From the NCBI GenBank assembly GCA_900766555.1, contig CAAFVR010000031.1:1-55742 (forward strand): DNA of 55,742 nt, given 5' to 3'. Below are positions 7,675-16,056 of the stretch, piece after piece. Origin of the DNA: Helicobacteraceae bacterium (GTDB lineage Bacteria > Campylobacterota > Campylobacteria > Campylobacterales > Helicobacteraceae). The translations under genes and the position numbers were made by a program. The notes under the pieces were generated by a model. The model did no database searches. It was not told the DNA's origin and saw only the letters and a program-made list of their open reading frames with translations. Position 1 is the first letter of the stretch. Each line of letters starts with the position of its first letter.

Positions 7675-8885
7675 ATATCAATAAAATATTAACTCCAAGC
7701 TCGCTAAATGCACAAATTGGCGCCATTTTAAAAGCGCATTTTCCATTAATTGCTATTCAAGGCGAGATTAGCAATTTCACGCGCCACACAAGCGGTCATT
7801 TGTATTTCACGCTGAAAGATTCCACAGCTCAGATCCGATCTGTGATGTTTGCAAGCAATGCAAAACGCCTAAAAATCGAGCCAAAAGATGGTCAAAAAGT
7901 GATAATCTCAGGCCAGCTAAATGTCTATTCCACAAATGGCACATATCAAATTAATGTCTCAAATATCCAAAAAGCCGGGCTTGGAGATTTGCATCAGCAA
8001 TTTTTGGAGCTAAAAGATAGGCTTAAAAAGATGGGTCTTTTTGACAAAAATGCGCCGCTCCCGCCAATGCCTAAAAAAATTGCATTAATAACATCCAAAA
8101 CAAGCGCCGTAATACATGACATGATTGAGATTGCAAAAAAGCGTTGGGGCCTTGTAAAATTCGCACTTTTTAACACAATAATGCAGGGTGCAAATGCCAA
8201 AAATAGCATCATAGATTCGCTAAAAAAGGCCGATAAAATGGGCTTTGACATCATAATATTAGCGCGCGGCGGCGGGAGCTTAGAGGATCTTTGGTGCTTT
8301 AATGAAGAAGAGCTCGCCTATGCAATATATGAGCTTAAGACGCCATTAATTTCTGCTATCGGGCATGAAAGCGACTTTACTATAAGCGATTTTGTAGCCG
8401 ATGTGCGCGCTAGTACGCCATCAAATGCCATTGAAATAGCGCTCCCAGAGGCTAGCAACTGGCTTTTAAAGCTAGATGATTTATCAAATGAGCTAAAATC
8501 TCTTACAAAAGCTAGGCTAACAAATGCGACATTAGAGCTAAGCAATGCCTCTTTGTCTTTAAATAGGCTAGATCCAAGGCATAAAATAAATGCGCTAAAT
8601 CACGAGCTAGAGACTGCTAATTTCAAATTACAATCGCTTAAAAATAATTTGCTAGATGCGGATTTAAATGCCTTAAAACTCAGGCTGTTAAATATAGTGC
8701 ATAGCCTAATAAAACAAAAAGATGCAAATCTAAGCCAAGCAAAAGAGCTTTTTAATCAATTTTATGAAGCAAATATCGCTGTTTTTACGCAAGATAATCA
8801 AAATGCAAAACTTAGTAATTTAAAAAAGGGTGATTTGATACAAATAATTAGTGTAGATTCAAAAATTAATGCAGAAGTTATTTAG
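7671..8885 (+). CDS. xseA: Exodeoxyribonuclease VII large subunit
   Basis: XseA degrades single-stranded DNA together with XseB. The N-terminal OB-fold is clear (VQ-like IQGEISNFTRHTSGHLYFTL), followed by the catalytic core with ARGGGSLEDLWCFNEE and SAIGHESDFTISDFVADVRA and a helical C-terminal region. The 404-residue length is within the family range. It begins at TTG 7671 in a TTGA overlap with the pgsA stop. xseB is not in the window. The 3' end overlaps the convergent NlpE-like gene by four bases. Confidence 0.95.
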   Translation: MNINKILTPSSLNAQIGAILKAHFPLIAIQGEISNFTRHTSGHLYFTLKDSTAQIRSVMFASNAKRLKIEPKDGQKVIISGQLNVYSTNGTYQINVSNIQKAGLGDLHQQFLELKDRLKKMGLFDKNAPLPPMPKKIALITSKTSAVIHDMIEIAKKRWGLVKFALFNTIMQGANAKNSIIDSLKKADKMGFDIIILARGGGSLEDLWCFNEEELAYAIYELKTPLISAIGHESDFTISDFVADVRASTPSNAIEIALPEASNWLLKLDDLSNELKSLTKARLTNATLELSNASLSLNRLDPRHKINALNHELETANFKLQSLKNNLLDADLNALKLRLLNIVHSLIKQKDANLSQAKELFNQFYEANIAVFTQDNQNAKLSNLKKGDLIQIISVDSKINAEVI

Positions 8886-9334
8886 TTGTTTTCATTTTCA
8901 TTTTCATTTTCGATAGCTTTAGGCGCCTTTAGCTTAAAGGTATATCTATCGCTAAATTCGCCAACTGGCTCGCTTCCATCGCTATCTAACAATATTAAAT
9001 CATTGCCATGACGTCTATATTTGACCAAGTCGCCGTTTTCAGCCTTGGTTACAATCAAATCATCGATTGCAAATATCACGCCAGTTTCTGCAAATCCGCT
9101 GTCATCTTCGCCGTATTTATCAACGCGCTCAAATGTGCCATCTGACTTTATCGTCAGTTCCGCGTGCACGCCAGAGCAGTCAGCACATGGCAAATTCGCA
9201 GTATATGTGCCAACCACGCTTGGATCTATCTCACCAGCATTTGTGCTAGCAGTGCTAGTGGCGCTAGTTTCGCCAAAAGCTAGAGACCCAAAGGCCAAGG
9301 ACATAGAAAGTAAAGCGATGCGCAGAAACTTCAT
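8882..9334 (-). CDS. NlpE N-terminal-like periplasmic protein
   Basis: A 150-residue secreted protein. A signal peptide covers roughly residues 1-21 (MKFLRIALLSMSLAFGSLAF), without the cysteine needed for a lipoprotein. The mature part has the NlpE/copper-resistance signature: GTYTANLPCADCSGVHAEL near residues 42-60, then TIKSDGTFERVDKYGE, the CxxC-containing pattern of the envelope stress sensor NlpE. The C-terminus is an E-N dipeptide run encoded by a hexanucleotide repeat. It follows the small lipoprotein gene in the same direction and may share its transcript. Role in copper or envelope stress is inferred from family only. Confidence 0.7.
   Translation of the reverse strand: MKFLRIALLSMSLAFGSLAFGETSATSTASTNAGEIDPSVVGTYTANLPCADCSGVHAELTIKSDGTFERVDKYGEDDSGFAETGVIFAIDDLIVTKAENGDLVKYRRHGNDLILLDSDGSEPVGEFSDRYTFKLKAPKAIENENENENN
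8889..8912 (-). repeat. Hexanucleotide tandem repeat in the 3' end of the NlpE-like gene
   Basis: Three TTTTCA units and a fourth ending in TTTTCG. On the coding strand they give alternating Glu-Asn at the C-terminus. A six-base unit cannot shift the frame, so copy-number change would only alter tail length. Confidence 0.85.
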
Positions 9335-9345
9335 GCTAGATCCGA

Positions 9346-9537
9346 TTAGTTAGCAGCCTCAGTTGCTTCTTCTACACTTTCAGTAGCTTCTGTAGCGGCA
9401 TCATGCATCATATTTGCGCCATCATGCATAGCAGCAGCTGTTTTGTCTTTCATATCGTGCATCATGTCTTTTTTTGCGCAAGCAACAGCGAATAATGCAA
9501 CAGTTGTAAGAGCCAAAATTTTTAGAGCGTTTTTCAT
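9346..9537 (-). CDS. Small alanine/methionine-rich lipoprotein-like protein
   Basis: 63 residues with a short basic N-terminus, a hydrophobic stretch and a cysteine at about residue 20 (ALFAVACAKK), followed by MMHDMKDK and repeated MHD-type and EAT-type segments. The cysteine context is not a perfect lipobox, since Ala rather than Leu or Val is at -3, but the overall plan is that of a small lipoprotein. The repeated Met-His-Asp units could bind metal, which would suit the NlpE-like neighbour, but that is speculation. The start overlaps the YdcH-like stop by four bases. Confidence 0.6.
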   Translation of the reverse strand: MKNALKILALTTVALFAVACAKKDMMHDMKDKTAAAMHDGANMMHDAATEATESVEEATEAAN

Positions 9538-9767
9538 TTTCTTTCCTTATATGTGTTTTTGTAATGCGTAATCATCGCATAAACTTCGTCTTTCAACAGG
9601 AGTTTTTGCTTTTTTAGCATTTCTATTTCCGTTATCGGAAGAGGAGTTATACCATTTTGTGCATTTAGAATTCGTTGGTCTAAATCGTTATGTTCTTTAA
9701 AAATCTTATCAAAGTGCGCATTTGACGCCCTAAGCGCGGAAATTTCATCTCTGTATTCGTGAAACAT
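9534..9767 (-). CDS. YdcH/DUF465 family protein
   Basis: A 77-residue charged, helical protein matching the DUF465 pattern: an N-terminal FHEYRDEISALRASNAHFDK segment, a central loop with DLDQRI, and a C-terminal LKKQKLLLKDEVYAMI helix. The family is widespread and of unknown function. It has a good ribosome binding site (AAGGAAGAAA) and begins a three-gene run that continues with the small lipoprotein and the NlpE-like protein. Confidence 0.75.
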   Translation of the reverse strand: MFHEYRDEISALRASNAHFDKIFKEHNDLDQRILNAQNGITPLPITEIEMLKKQKLLLKDEVYAMITHYKNTYKERK

Positions 9768-9843
9768 TTTCTTCCTTTTTTCGGTGATTTTAACCTAACA
9801 AAACCAACTTTTTAATATTATTTCATTTTATAAAAGGTTAGCT

Positions 9844-11670
9844 TTGGACTATGGCATCAAATTTTGGTCAAACAATAATTTTTTAATCGAAGATGGACTT
9901 GTAAAAGTTAATTATGGCAATAAACCAGCACTAATTGACATTGTCAAAAATGCGCGAGAACGCGGTATGCACGGGCCGCTACTTATGCGCTTCCCGCATC
10001 TTATACAAAAACAAATCCACACTCTTTTTGATAATTTCCACAAAGCCATGGATGAATACAAATATGATGGTAATTTCTTTGCCGTTTTCCCTCTTAAAGT
10101 TAATCAAATGCCAAATTTCATCCTCCCACTCATGGAGCAAAGCAAAAACCTACACTATGGCCTAGAGGCCGGATCTAAGGCTGAAATGATAGTGGCTATG
10201 GCTTATACATCAAAAAATGCGCCAATAACTGTAAATGGCTTCAAAGATAGAGAAATGATACGCCTTGGCTTCATCGCCGCAAATATGGGACATGACATCA
10301 CGCTAACAATCGAGGGCCTAAATGAACTTGAGGGCATAGTCCAAGTTGCGCGCGAAATGGGCGAGCCATATCCTAAGATCGGACTTAGGATCCGTTTGCA
10401 CTCCGTGGGCACTGGAGTTTGGGCAAAAAGTGGCGGGATAAATTCCAAATTCGGCCTAACTTCGACAGAATTGCTAGAGGCCATAAGTCTGCTTGAAAAA
10501 TCAAATTTATTGCATAAATTCTCAATGATCCATTTTCATATCGGAAGTCAAATTTCAGACATAGCACCACTCAAAAAAGCAATAAGAGAAGTTGGCAATA
10601 TCTATGCTGAACTCCGCAAAATGGGCGCAAAAAATCTAACTGCTGTAAATATCGGCGGAGGATTGGCTGTCGAATACACGCAACATGAAGGCAGCAATAA
10701 TAAAAATTACACATTAGCTGAATTTAGCGGAGATGTGGTCTTTTCCCTAAAAGAAATAACCAAAAATAAAAAAGAGAAAACCCCGCATATTTTCATAGAA
10801 TCTGGCCGCTTTATTAGTGCAAATCACGCCGTCTTAATAGCGCCAGTGCTAGAACTTTTTGGCCACGAATATAACGAAAAGGCACTAAAACTTAAGGGCA
10901 AAAATCCGCCGATAATCTCAGAAATGCTAGATCTGTATAGAAGCATAAATGAGACAAATGCCATCGAATATTTGCACGATAGTCTAGATCATATGGAATC
11001 TCTTTTAACGCTTTTTGACCTAGGCTACATAGATTTACAAGATCGCGCGAACACGGAAGTTCTCGTACATCTAATAATTAAAAAAGTGATAAAACTACTA
11101 AAGCACAAAAATCACAACGATATCATCAAAATCCAAGAGCAAGTCCAAGAACGCTACTTGCTAAATTGCAGCTTCTTTCAAAGCCTGCCAGATTATTGGG
11201 GCTTGGGGCAACATTTCCCCGTCATGCCGCTAGATAAACTAAACCGCAAGCCAACAAGATCTGCTAGCTTGTGGGATATCACCTGCGATAGCGATGGAGA
11301 AATCACTTTTAACCCCGCAAAACCACTCTTTTTGCATGATGTAGATCTGGATGAAGACGAGTATTTCTTAGGCTTCTTTTTAGTTGGCGCATATCAAGAA
11401 GTACTCGGCATGCGGCACAATCTTTTCACTCATCCTACGGAATTTAGCGTATTTTTTGATGAAAATAATTATGAAATTGACAATATCCTAGAGGGTCAAA
11501 ATATCCTAGATGTGCTAGATGATCTAGATTATGACACAAAAGAAATTGAGCGGATCTTGCGCCAAAATTTGGATGAAAATATGCTTGATGAAGAACGCAA
11601 AAAAGAAATCTTGGGCCAGCTTTACATCATAATGAGCGAAAATGGCTATCTTCGCGTGCATTCTAAATAG
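9844..11670 (+). CDS. speA: Biosynthetic arginine decarboxylase
   Basis: SpeA is a PLP enzyme that turns arginine into agmatine for polyamine synthesis. The family N-terminus (GIKFWSNNNFLIEDG) and RFPHLIQKQ are present. The PLP lysine sits in AVFPLKVNQMP near residue 85, and the phosphate-binding NIGGGLAVEY is near residue 276. The 608-residue length is typical. The start is TTG at 9844: no ATG is available in frame nearby, AAAGG lies about six bases upstream, and the resulting N-terminus aligns with the family. The 3' end overlaps the convergent WecA-like gene by eight bases. Confidence 0.95.
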   Translation: MDYGIKFWSNNNFLIEDGLVKVNYGNKPALIDIVKNARERGMHGPLLMRFPHLIQKQIHTLFDNFHKAMDEYKYDGNFFAVFPLKVNQMPNFILPLMEQSKNLHYGLEAGSKAEMIVAMAYTSKNAPITVNGFKDREMIRLGFIAANMGHDITLTIEGLNELEGIVQVAREMGEPYPKIGLRIRLHSVGTGVWAKSGGINSKFGLTSTELLEAISLLEKSNLLHKFSMIHFHIGSQISDIAPLKKAIREVGNIYAELRKMGAKNLTAVNIGGGLAVEYTQHEGSNNKNYTLAEFSGDVVFSLKEITKNKKEKTPHIFIESGRFISANHAVLIAPVLELFGHEYNEKALKLKGKNPPIISEMLDLYRSINETNAIEYLHDSLDHMESLLTLFDLGYIDLQDRANTEVLVHLIIKKVIKLLKHKNHNDIIKIQEQVQERYLLNCSFFQSLPDYWGLGQHFPVMPLDKLNRKPTRSASLWDITCDSDGEITFNPAKPLFLHDVDLDEDEYFLGFFLVGAYQEVLGMRHNLFTHPTEFSVFFDENNYEIDNILEGQNILDVLDDLDYDTKEIERILRQNLDENMLDEERKKEILGQLYIIMSENGYLRVHSK

Positions 11671-12652
11671 TCCTTTTTGATGCAAAAACAAGCGCAAAAT
11701 AACAAATAATATAAAAAATGCAAAAAAATATCGCGCCCAAAATATAGCCAAATGGCGTTTTTGCAAGGCTTAAAAGTAAATATAAATATACAAAATACCC
11801 CGCCACAATAATGCTTGAGCTCAGCGGATTATTCCGCAATAACTTAAAAAGCAGGCTATGTAAATGTAATCCATCTGGGCGCATCGCCTTTTTGCCGCGA
11901 ATTTTGCGCCTAATTATTGAAAAAATGACTTCAAAAATTGGATAAATCATAATGCTAAATCCAAACCAAGCTGAAATGCCAAAATTACTCATAATTCCAA
12001 GCAAAAATCCAATCAAAGCGCCCAAAAAATATGCCCCTCCATCGCCCAAAAATATAAGTCCTCTTGGGAAATTCAACAGCATAAAACCAATTGTGGCCAA
12101 AAGTCCTAGCGCGCTTAAATTCCTAACAAATTCCAAATCTTTTGAGGCCACAAAAATGGCCACCAAAATTAGCAAACTAATCCCGCTTGCCAAGCCATTT
12201 AAGCCATCAATAATATTTAGCGCATTACAGACGCCTACAATTCCAAAAATGCTAAATAAAAATCCAGCCCAAAATGGCAGAAAAATAACGGGGCTCAAAT
12301 CTCGCACTACGCCATAATCAAATTGCAGCATCAAAATTAGCCCAAACATTTGGATAAAAAGCCTAAGAGCTGGCTTTAGCGTGCCTAAAATATCCTCCAA
12401 AATCCCGCCAAAAAATACGAGCAAAAGCCCTAAAAATACGCATAAATTCCAGCCGGGCACAAAAAAATACCCAATAGCAAAAGCTATAAAAATGCCCAGC
12501 CCACCGAGCCTTGGCGTATCTTTTACATGACTTTTTTGCGGCTTATTATCGCTATCTAATCCAATGCTAAATCTCTTGGCATAAAAAATGCAAAACAGAC
12601 AAATTACAAGGCTAGATCCGATTAGAAGCGGCGCAAAAAGTGATAAATTCAT
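11663..12652 (-). CDS. WecA/MraY-type undecaprenyl-phosphate sugar-phosphate transferase
   Basis: Polytopic membrane enzyme (329 residues, about ten hydrophobic segments) of glycosyltransferase family 4, which loads a sugar phosphate onto undecaprenyl phosphate. The signatures are KSHVKDTPRLGGLGIF near residue 40, NIIDGLNGLASG near 146 with the catalytic aspartate, GDGGAYFLGALIG near 203, and the cytoplasmic RPDGLHLHSLLFKLL near 258 with the His-box typical of WecA rather than MraY. It probably starts O-chain, capsule or related glycan synthesis. It is the last gene of the run that begins at ccoN and overlaps the PilT-like gene by four bases. Confidence 0.85.
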   Translation of the reverse strand: MNLSLFAPLLIGSSLVICLFCIFYAKRFSIGLDSDNKPQKSHVKDTPRLGGLGIFIAFAIGYFFVPGWNLCVFLGLLLVFFGGILEDILGTLKPALRLFIQMFGLILMLQFDYGVVRDLSPVIFLPFWAGFLFSIFGIVGVCNALNIIDGLNGLASGISLLILVAIFVASKDLEFVRNLSALGLLATIGFMLLNFPRGLIFLGDGGAYFLGALIGFLLGIMSNFGISAWFGFSIMIYPIFEVIFSIIRRKIRGKKAMRPDGLHLHSLLFKLLRNNPLSSSIIVAGYFVYLYLLLSLAKTPFGYILGAIFFCIFYIICYFALVFASKRTI

Positions 12653-13584
12653 AGCCTAGCTTTATTTTTTTGATCATCAAAACACATCATGCCATATTCT
12701 GATGAGATGCTAATTTGAGATTGGATCTGACTAAATTTGCGCTCTTTTATTAGATTTCTCATCGCATGCGTGGCGCTTAACATCTCGCACACTATTTGAT
12801 TTTTTATATTGCGCTTTTGTGTGATGATTCCAAAAATGCTTTGACTAAGCTCAAGTGAGGCTAAATCTCTGTCCTCAAAAGATGAAATAAATCTAAGCAG
12901 CGTATTTTGCGCATTAGAGCCATGTATTGTAGCTAGCACAAGATGCCCCGTTTGAGCGGCCAATAACGCCTGTGCGATCGCCGCCTTATCTCGCAGTTCG
13001 CCTACAAAAATAACATCTGGATCTAGCCTAAGCGCTGAGATTATCCCGCTCTCAAAACTCTTTGTGTCATTCCCGATTTCGCGATATGTAAAAAGGCTTT
13101 TTTTGGATCTTTGGCGATATTCAATCGGATCTTCGATGCAAACTATGTGCAAATTTAATCTATTATTTATGTAGTCTAGAATGCAATTTGCCGTAGTGGT
13201 CTTCCCAGATCCGGTGGCTCCAGCAATTAGAAATAATCCGCTTTTTCGCACATTTAATTCGTTCAAAAAATAATCATAACGAGAGTCCAAAACTGGCAAA
13301 TTCTGTGGCAAAACGCGGATATTTAACCCAAGCTCATTTTGAGTAAAAAATAGATGAAATCGCAAAAATACATCCCCAAAATCAAGCGAAAAATCTTGCT
13401 CAATTTTTGTTTCCCTCAACACTTTGAGCTTATTTTCATAGCCTAGATCTGATATGAGAGCATCAATTTCAAGCGGCGCACAAAGCATGCTTAAGCCGTC
13501 ATTTTGTTTATAAAAAATGCCATTTTTGCGCAAATAAAAGTCGCTTGTTTTATTTTGCAATAACTCTTTTAGTTTATTTGACAT
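12649..13584 (-). CDS. PilT-like secretion/retraction ATPase
   Basis: A cytoplasmic hexameric motor of the PilT branch of secretion ATPases. It shows Walker A GATGSGKTT (122-130), the Asp box IEDPIEYRQ (150-158), Walker B VIFVGE (191-196), and the His box TGHLVLATIHGSN (212-224). Near residues 274-280 AMRNLIK corresponds to the AIRNLIRE motif that marks PilT retraction motors and is absent from GspE/PilB assembly ATPases. It is short (311 residues against about 345-370), mainly at the N-terminal domain and C-terminus. It lies directly after three pilin-like genes. C. jejuni transformation uses a GspE-like CtsE; this gene is a different type. Confidence 0.85.
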   Translation of the reverse strand: MSNKLKELLQNKTSDFYLRKNGIFYKQNDGLSMLCAPLEIDALISDLGYENKLKVLRETKIEQDFSLDFGDVFLRFHLFFTQNELGLNIRVLPQNLPVLDSRYDYFLNELNVRKSGLFLIAGATGSGKTTTANCILDYINNRLNLHIVCIEDPIEYRQRSKKSLFTYREIGNDTKSFESGIISALRLDPDVIFVGELRDKAAIAQALLAAQTGHLVLATIHGSNAQNTLLRFISSFEDRDLASLELSQSIFGIITQKRNIKNQIVCEMLSATHAMRNLIKERKFSQIQSQISISSEYGMMCFDDQKNKARL

Positions 13585-13948
13585 TTTGGCTTCCTTTTTT
13601 TGAAATCTTTTTGCGTTTTACAAATCTTAATGTGTGCAAATTGCGGAGATTTTGATGCAAGACTGAGATTTCAATATCATAAAAATTTCCAACTTCAGTA
13701 ATTGTGTAATGCACTTGCGCATTTTCTATTTTAAAATTATCTTTAGCGCAAGCTATCGCACCCTTTAATTCTAGGCAATATTTTGCGATTTCAAAGGCCG
13801 TTTTTGCTAGCAATTCATTTTGAAAATTGCCATAAAAATTACTTGAGGCATCGCGACTTAGACCAAAGCTCCTAAAAGTAAGCGAGCTTGATAATCCAAT
13901 TAATGCTAAAAATAACAGAGCATAAATACTAGCGCTAGATCTAAGCAT
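13574..13948 (-). CDS. PilX/GspK-like minor pilin candidate
   Basis: About 124 residues from the ATG at 13948, which overlaps the upstream stop by eight bases (ATGCTTAG); a GTG eight codons earlier is the alternative. The N-terminus is one hydrophobic helix (SIYALLFLALIGLSS) followed by FQNELLAKTAFEIAKYCL, which recalls the PilX or GspK layout, where a helix is followed by an alanine-rich stretch with conserved Asn and Ala. There is no classical G-F-x-x-x-E cleavage site. Two cysteines (CLELKGAIAC) may form a disulfide. Position between a pilin-like gene and a PilT-like gene supports the call. Confidence 0.5.
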   Translation of the reverse strand: MLRSSASIYALLFLALIGLSSSLTFRSFGLSRDASSNFYGNFQNELLAKTAFEIAKYCLELKGAIACAKDNFKIENAQVHYTITEVGNFYDIEISVLHQNLRNLHTLRFVKRKKISKKGSQNVK

Positions 13949-14381
13949 ATAAAAGCACGACTTTCTGCGCACAAAAGCGCTTTGTGCATGCTTTTATTAG
14001 CAAATTTTTAGAGCGTATTTTGGAGCTTGAAGCCGCATTGTCGCTTAAAATTGAGATTTCAAAGCTCTTAATTTCACTTGCTAAAAGTTCATTATTTAAA
14101 AATAACTTGTCATTTTGCAAAAATATGTGAAATCTAGACCCATTAGCGCTAAAGTCATATAAATTTAACTCATCTAGGCTTATTTCATCTAATGCATGCG
14201 AGATGCGCAGCAATGCATTATTTATATCCAAATTATTTTTGGTGAAAATTAAAATATCTCTTTCTTGCTTTTTTACATTTAGCGCTAATTTAAAAAATGA
14301 GATGCTAACGATGCCCAAAATTATGAGCCCAAAAAGCACTTCAGCTAGCGCAAAGCCCCTATTTGCAAGATTGTATTTCAT
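13941..14381 (-). CDS. Type IV pilin-like (pseudopilin) protein
   Basis: A 146-residue protein if started at the ATG at 14381; the frame extends further upstream but only this start gives a normal prepilin leader. The sequence NRGFALAEVLFGLIILGIVS has the prepilin peptidase site G^F with Glu at +5 and a long hydrophobic helix, the hallmark of type IV pilins and pseudopilins. The globular part holds two C-terminal cysteines (ACTKRFC). It overlaps the preceding pilin-like gene by 23 bases. A minor pilin of a competence or secretion pilus is likely. Confidence 0.75.
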   Translation of the reverse strand: MKYNLANRGFALAEVLFGLIILGIVSISFFKLALNVKKQERDILIFTKNNLDINNALLRISHALDEISLDELNLYDFSANGSRFHIFLQNDKLFLNNELLASEIKSFEISILSDNAASSSKIRSKNLLIKACTKRFCAQKVVLLYA

Positions 14382-14643
14382 AGCTTTTATAAACCACTTC
14401 GCCCGTATTTTGCGTTGATAGCGCTTCACAAGTTAGTAGATCCGTTTGGATTTCCAATTTGCTAGATTTAGTTGCCTTAAATAAATTTTCCTGCGCTTTG
14501 CCTATATTTTCAAATAATTTGATATCCAAAAGCTCGTTATTTATAGCGCGCAAATCATTAAAATATAGCTTCAGCCCAAAACCCAAAATCAATAGTCCAA
14601 AAAGAAACTCAATTAAAATAAAGCTCTTTTGACTATAAAACAA
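14359..14643 (-). CDS. Short type IV pilin-like protein
   Basis: 94 residues from a TTG at 14643. KSFILIEFLFGLLILGFGL places Phe at +1 and Glu at +5 after a Ser, a variant of the prepilin cleavage site in which Gly is replaced. A single hydrophobic helix is followed by a small soluble region with two cysteines (LLTCEAL and SCK near the end). It overlaps the gene before it by 11 bases and the next pilin-like gene by 23. The short length and the altered -1 residue leave some doubt about processing. Confidence 0.6.
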   Translation of the reverse strand: MFYSQKSFILIEFLFGLLILGFGLKLYFNDLRAINNELLDIKLFENIGKAQENLFKATKSSKLEIQTDLLTCEALSTQNTGEVVYKSYEIQSCK

Positions 14644-15283
14644 TCACATCCCCCTCCAAAAATGCTCGCTTATTAATGCCATCTGTATAGTGAATTTCAA
14701 ATATTATTTTCCACCTGCCGCTAGCTTTTGGCGCAAAAATAAAGCTCAAAGTGTCAAAATTATTTATTATCTCGCGCTTAAAATCCTCTGTTTTTAGTGT
14801 TTTTGACTTTTTTGGCGTTCTATTTGGATCTAGAGCATCGCCATTTCTAAATTCGGCCAAAAAATCGATGCTATTTTTATAATCCCTATCATAATAACGC
14901 ATGGCAAAAATTTGCACCGCTTTAATTTGCGCATCATTTTTATGCAGCTTTAATAAATGCGCATTTATATTAATTTTGCCAAATGGGAGCTTGAAATCAT
15001 CGCCCTTGTCATGGCGAGTTTTGAGATATGGCGCGATTAATCTAAGCGATTTTTTAGGATCATTTGCATTTGATATATCTATGGCATATATTTTGGCAAA
15101 TTGTCTTGAGTCATTTACTAATTCATTAAATTTGAAATCCACTTCTTTTTGCGGCTCAAGATACTCATGTCCAAAAGAACTTGGCTGTATCAAAGAAACA
15201 TAAACGAGCCCAACAACTATGCAAAAGCCAAATAAAATTATCCCAACGACCCAAAATGGCCAAAAATTGCGCCCTTTACGCAT
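14633..15283 (-). CDS. FixH-like membrane-anchored protein
   Basis: 216 residues from the ATG at 15283, which has AGGAAAAG just upstream and overlaps the previous stop by eight bases. One membrane helix near residues 9-33 (FWPFWVVGIILFGFCIVVGL) anchors a periplasmic domain that ends in a beta-rich segment (SGRWKIIFEIHYTDG). Both the topology and the place after ccoNOQP suggest FixH/CcoH, an assembly factor of cbb3 oxidase, although the protein is longer than the usual FixH. The match is by pattern and context, not by a diagnostic motif. Confidence 0.45.
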   Translation of the reverse strand: MRKGRNFWPFWVVGIILFGFCIVVGLVYVSLIQPSSFGHEYLEPQKEVDFKFNELVNDSRQFAKIYAIDISNANDPKKSLRLIAPYLKTRHDKGDDFKLPFGKININAHLLKLHKNDAQIKAVQIFAMRYYDRDYKNSIDFLAEFRNGDALDPNRTPKKSKTLKTEDFKREIINNFDTLSFIFAPKASGRWKIIFEIHYTDGINKRAFLEGDVIVL

Positions 15284-15935
15284 ATCTTTTCCTAAATCTT
15301 GCGTAAATAAATGCAAATATCGTTATAAAAATGATGCCAAAAATCACATAATGCAAGATCTTAAATGTCAGATCCGATCCTCTATCAACTATATTTGATT
15401 CCAAAATAATGCCCTTTTTGCGCGCAAAAGCATCTGCAATTTGCACATATGAACTAAGCAAAATTCCAGAAATTTGCGCATTACTAAGTTCGCGCGAAAG
15501 CGGCAAAAGCTCTCTTATATAATCATCATAAATTGCATCATAATTAATAAAATTAGTTATATCTGGGCTTTCTAAAAAGTCAATTTTACGATCAAATTTA
15601 TCAAAAAATATTATAAAAAATGGCGCTTTTTGTCTCATAGCAAAGTTATTTAAAAATGCCTTGCGCTGCTCTTTTGTAGATTTTTGATTTTCTAAAATAA
15701 ATTCTTTTGTAAGCACAAGTAGCGAAATTCCGCTCTTTTGCAATAGCTCAGATCCGATAATATCGATAGCTTTTATCGTTTTGGGATTTAGCAAATACAT
15801 ATCGCCATATATAAAATTGCTTTTTAGATCCGCTAAATCTTGGACTTCTTTATTTAATGGCTTCAGCGGTTCGCCTTGTTTTCCAAAAGCCACCAAAAAA
15901 AATAAAGCTAAAAATACAAAAAAACGAAACGCCAA
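15276..15935 (-). CDS. Secreted protein with C-terminal membrane anchor, possibly TPM-like
   Basis: 219 residues starting at a TTG at 15935. An N-terminal signal (FRFFVFLALFFLVAFG) and a C-terminal membrane helix (ILHYVIFGIIFITIFAFIYA) flank a periplasmic domain. That domain (KTIKAIDIIGSELLQKSGIS and PFFIIFFDKFDRKIDFLESP) has the rhythm of the TPM/Rossmann-like domain found in respiratory-complex and photosystem assembly factors. It follows the cbb3 genes and may help assemble the oxidase. Family assignment is tentative. Confidence 0.45.
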   Translation of the reverse strand: MAFRFFVFLALFFLVAFGKQGEPLKPLNKEVQDLADLKSNFIYGDMYLLNPKTIKAIDIIGSELLQKSGISLLVLTKEFILENQKSTKEQRKAFLNNFAMRQKAPFFIIFFDKFDRKIDFLESPDITNFINYDAIYDDYIRELLPLSRELSNAQISGILLSSYVQIADAFARKKGIILESNIVDRGSDLTFKILHYVIFGIIFITIFAFIYARFRKRYA

Positions 15936-15947
15936 AATAGGCTCTAT

Positions 15948-16055
15948 CTAAATGACATATAAATGCAAATTTGGGAAAAAGAGCACCGCCACAGTCCCAA
16001 TAATCATAGCTACAATCAAAAATCCCAATATTTTTTCAAGCGGGGTAAAGTTCAT
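15948..16055 (-). CDS. 35-residue membrane miniprotein in the cbb3 operon
   Basis: A short frame from ATG 16055 to TAG 15948 giving a 35-residue protein: a polar start MNFTPLEKI, one hydrophobic helix LGFLIVAMIIGTVAVLFF, and a short end PNLHLYVI. AAAGGAAT lies just upstream of the ATG. It is one base from the DUF4006 stop and 12 bases from the next gene, and it fills the only gap in the run. Small single-helix subunits are common in cbb3 and other terminal oxidases (CcoQ, CcoM, CydX), so an oxidase-associated role is plausible but unproven. Confidence 0.6.
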   Translation of the reverse strand: MNFTPLEKILGFLIVAMIIGTVAVLFFPNLHLYVI

Positions 16056-16056
16056 G

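Noticed and set aside
9844..9850. An ATG start for speA at 9850
   Set aside because: The ATG in GACTATGGC is out of frame; TTG at 9844 gives the family N-terminus.
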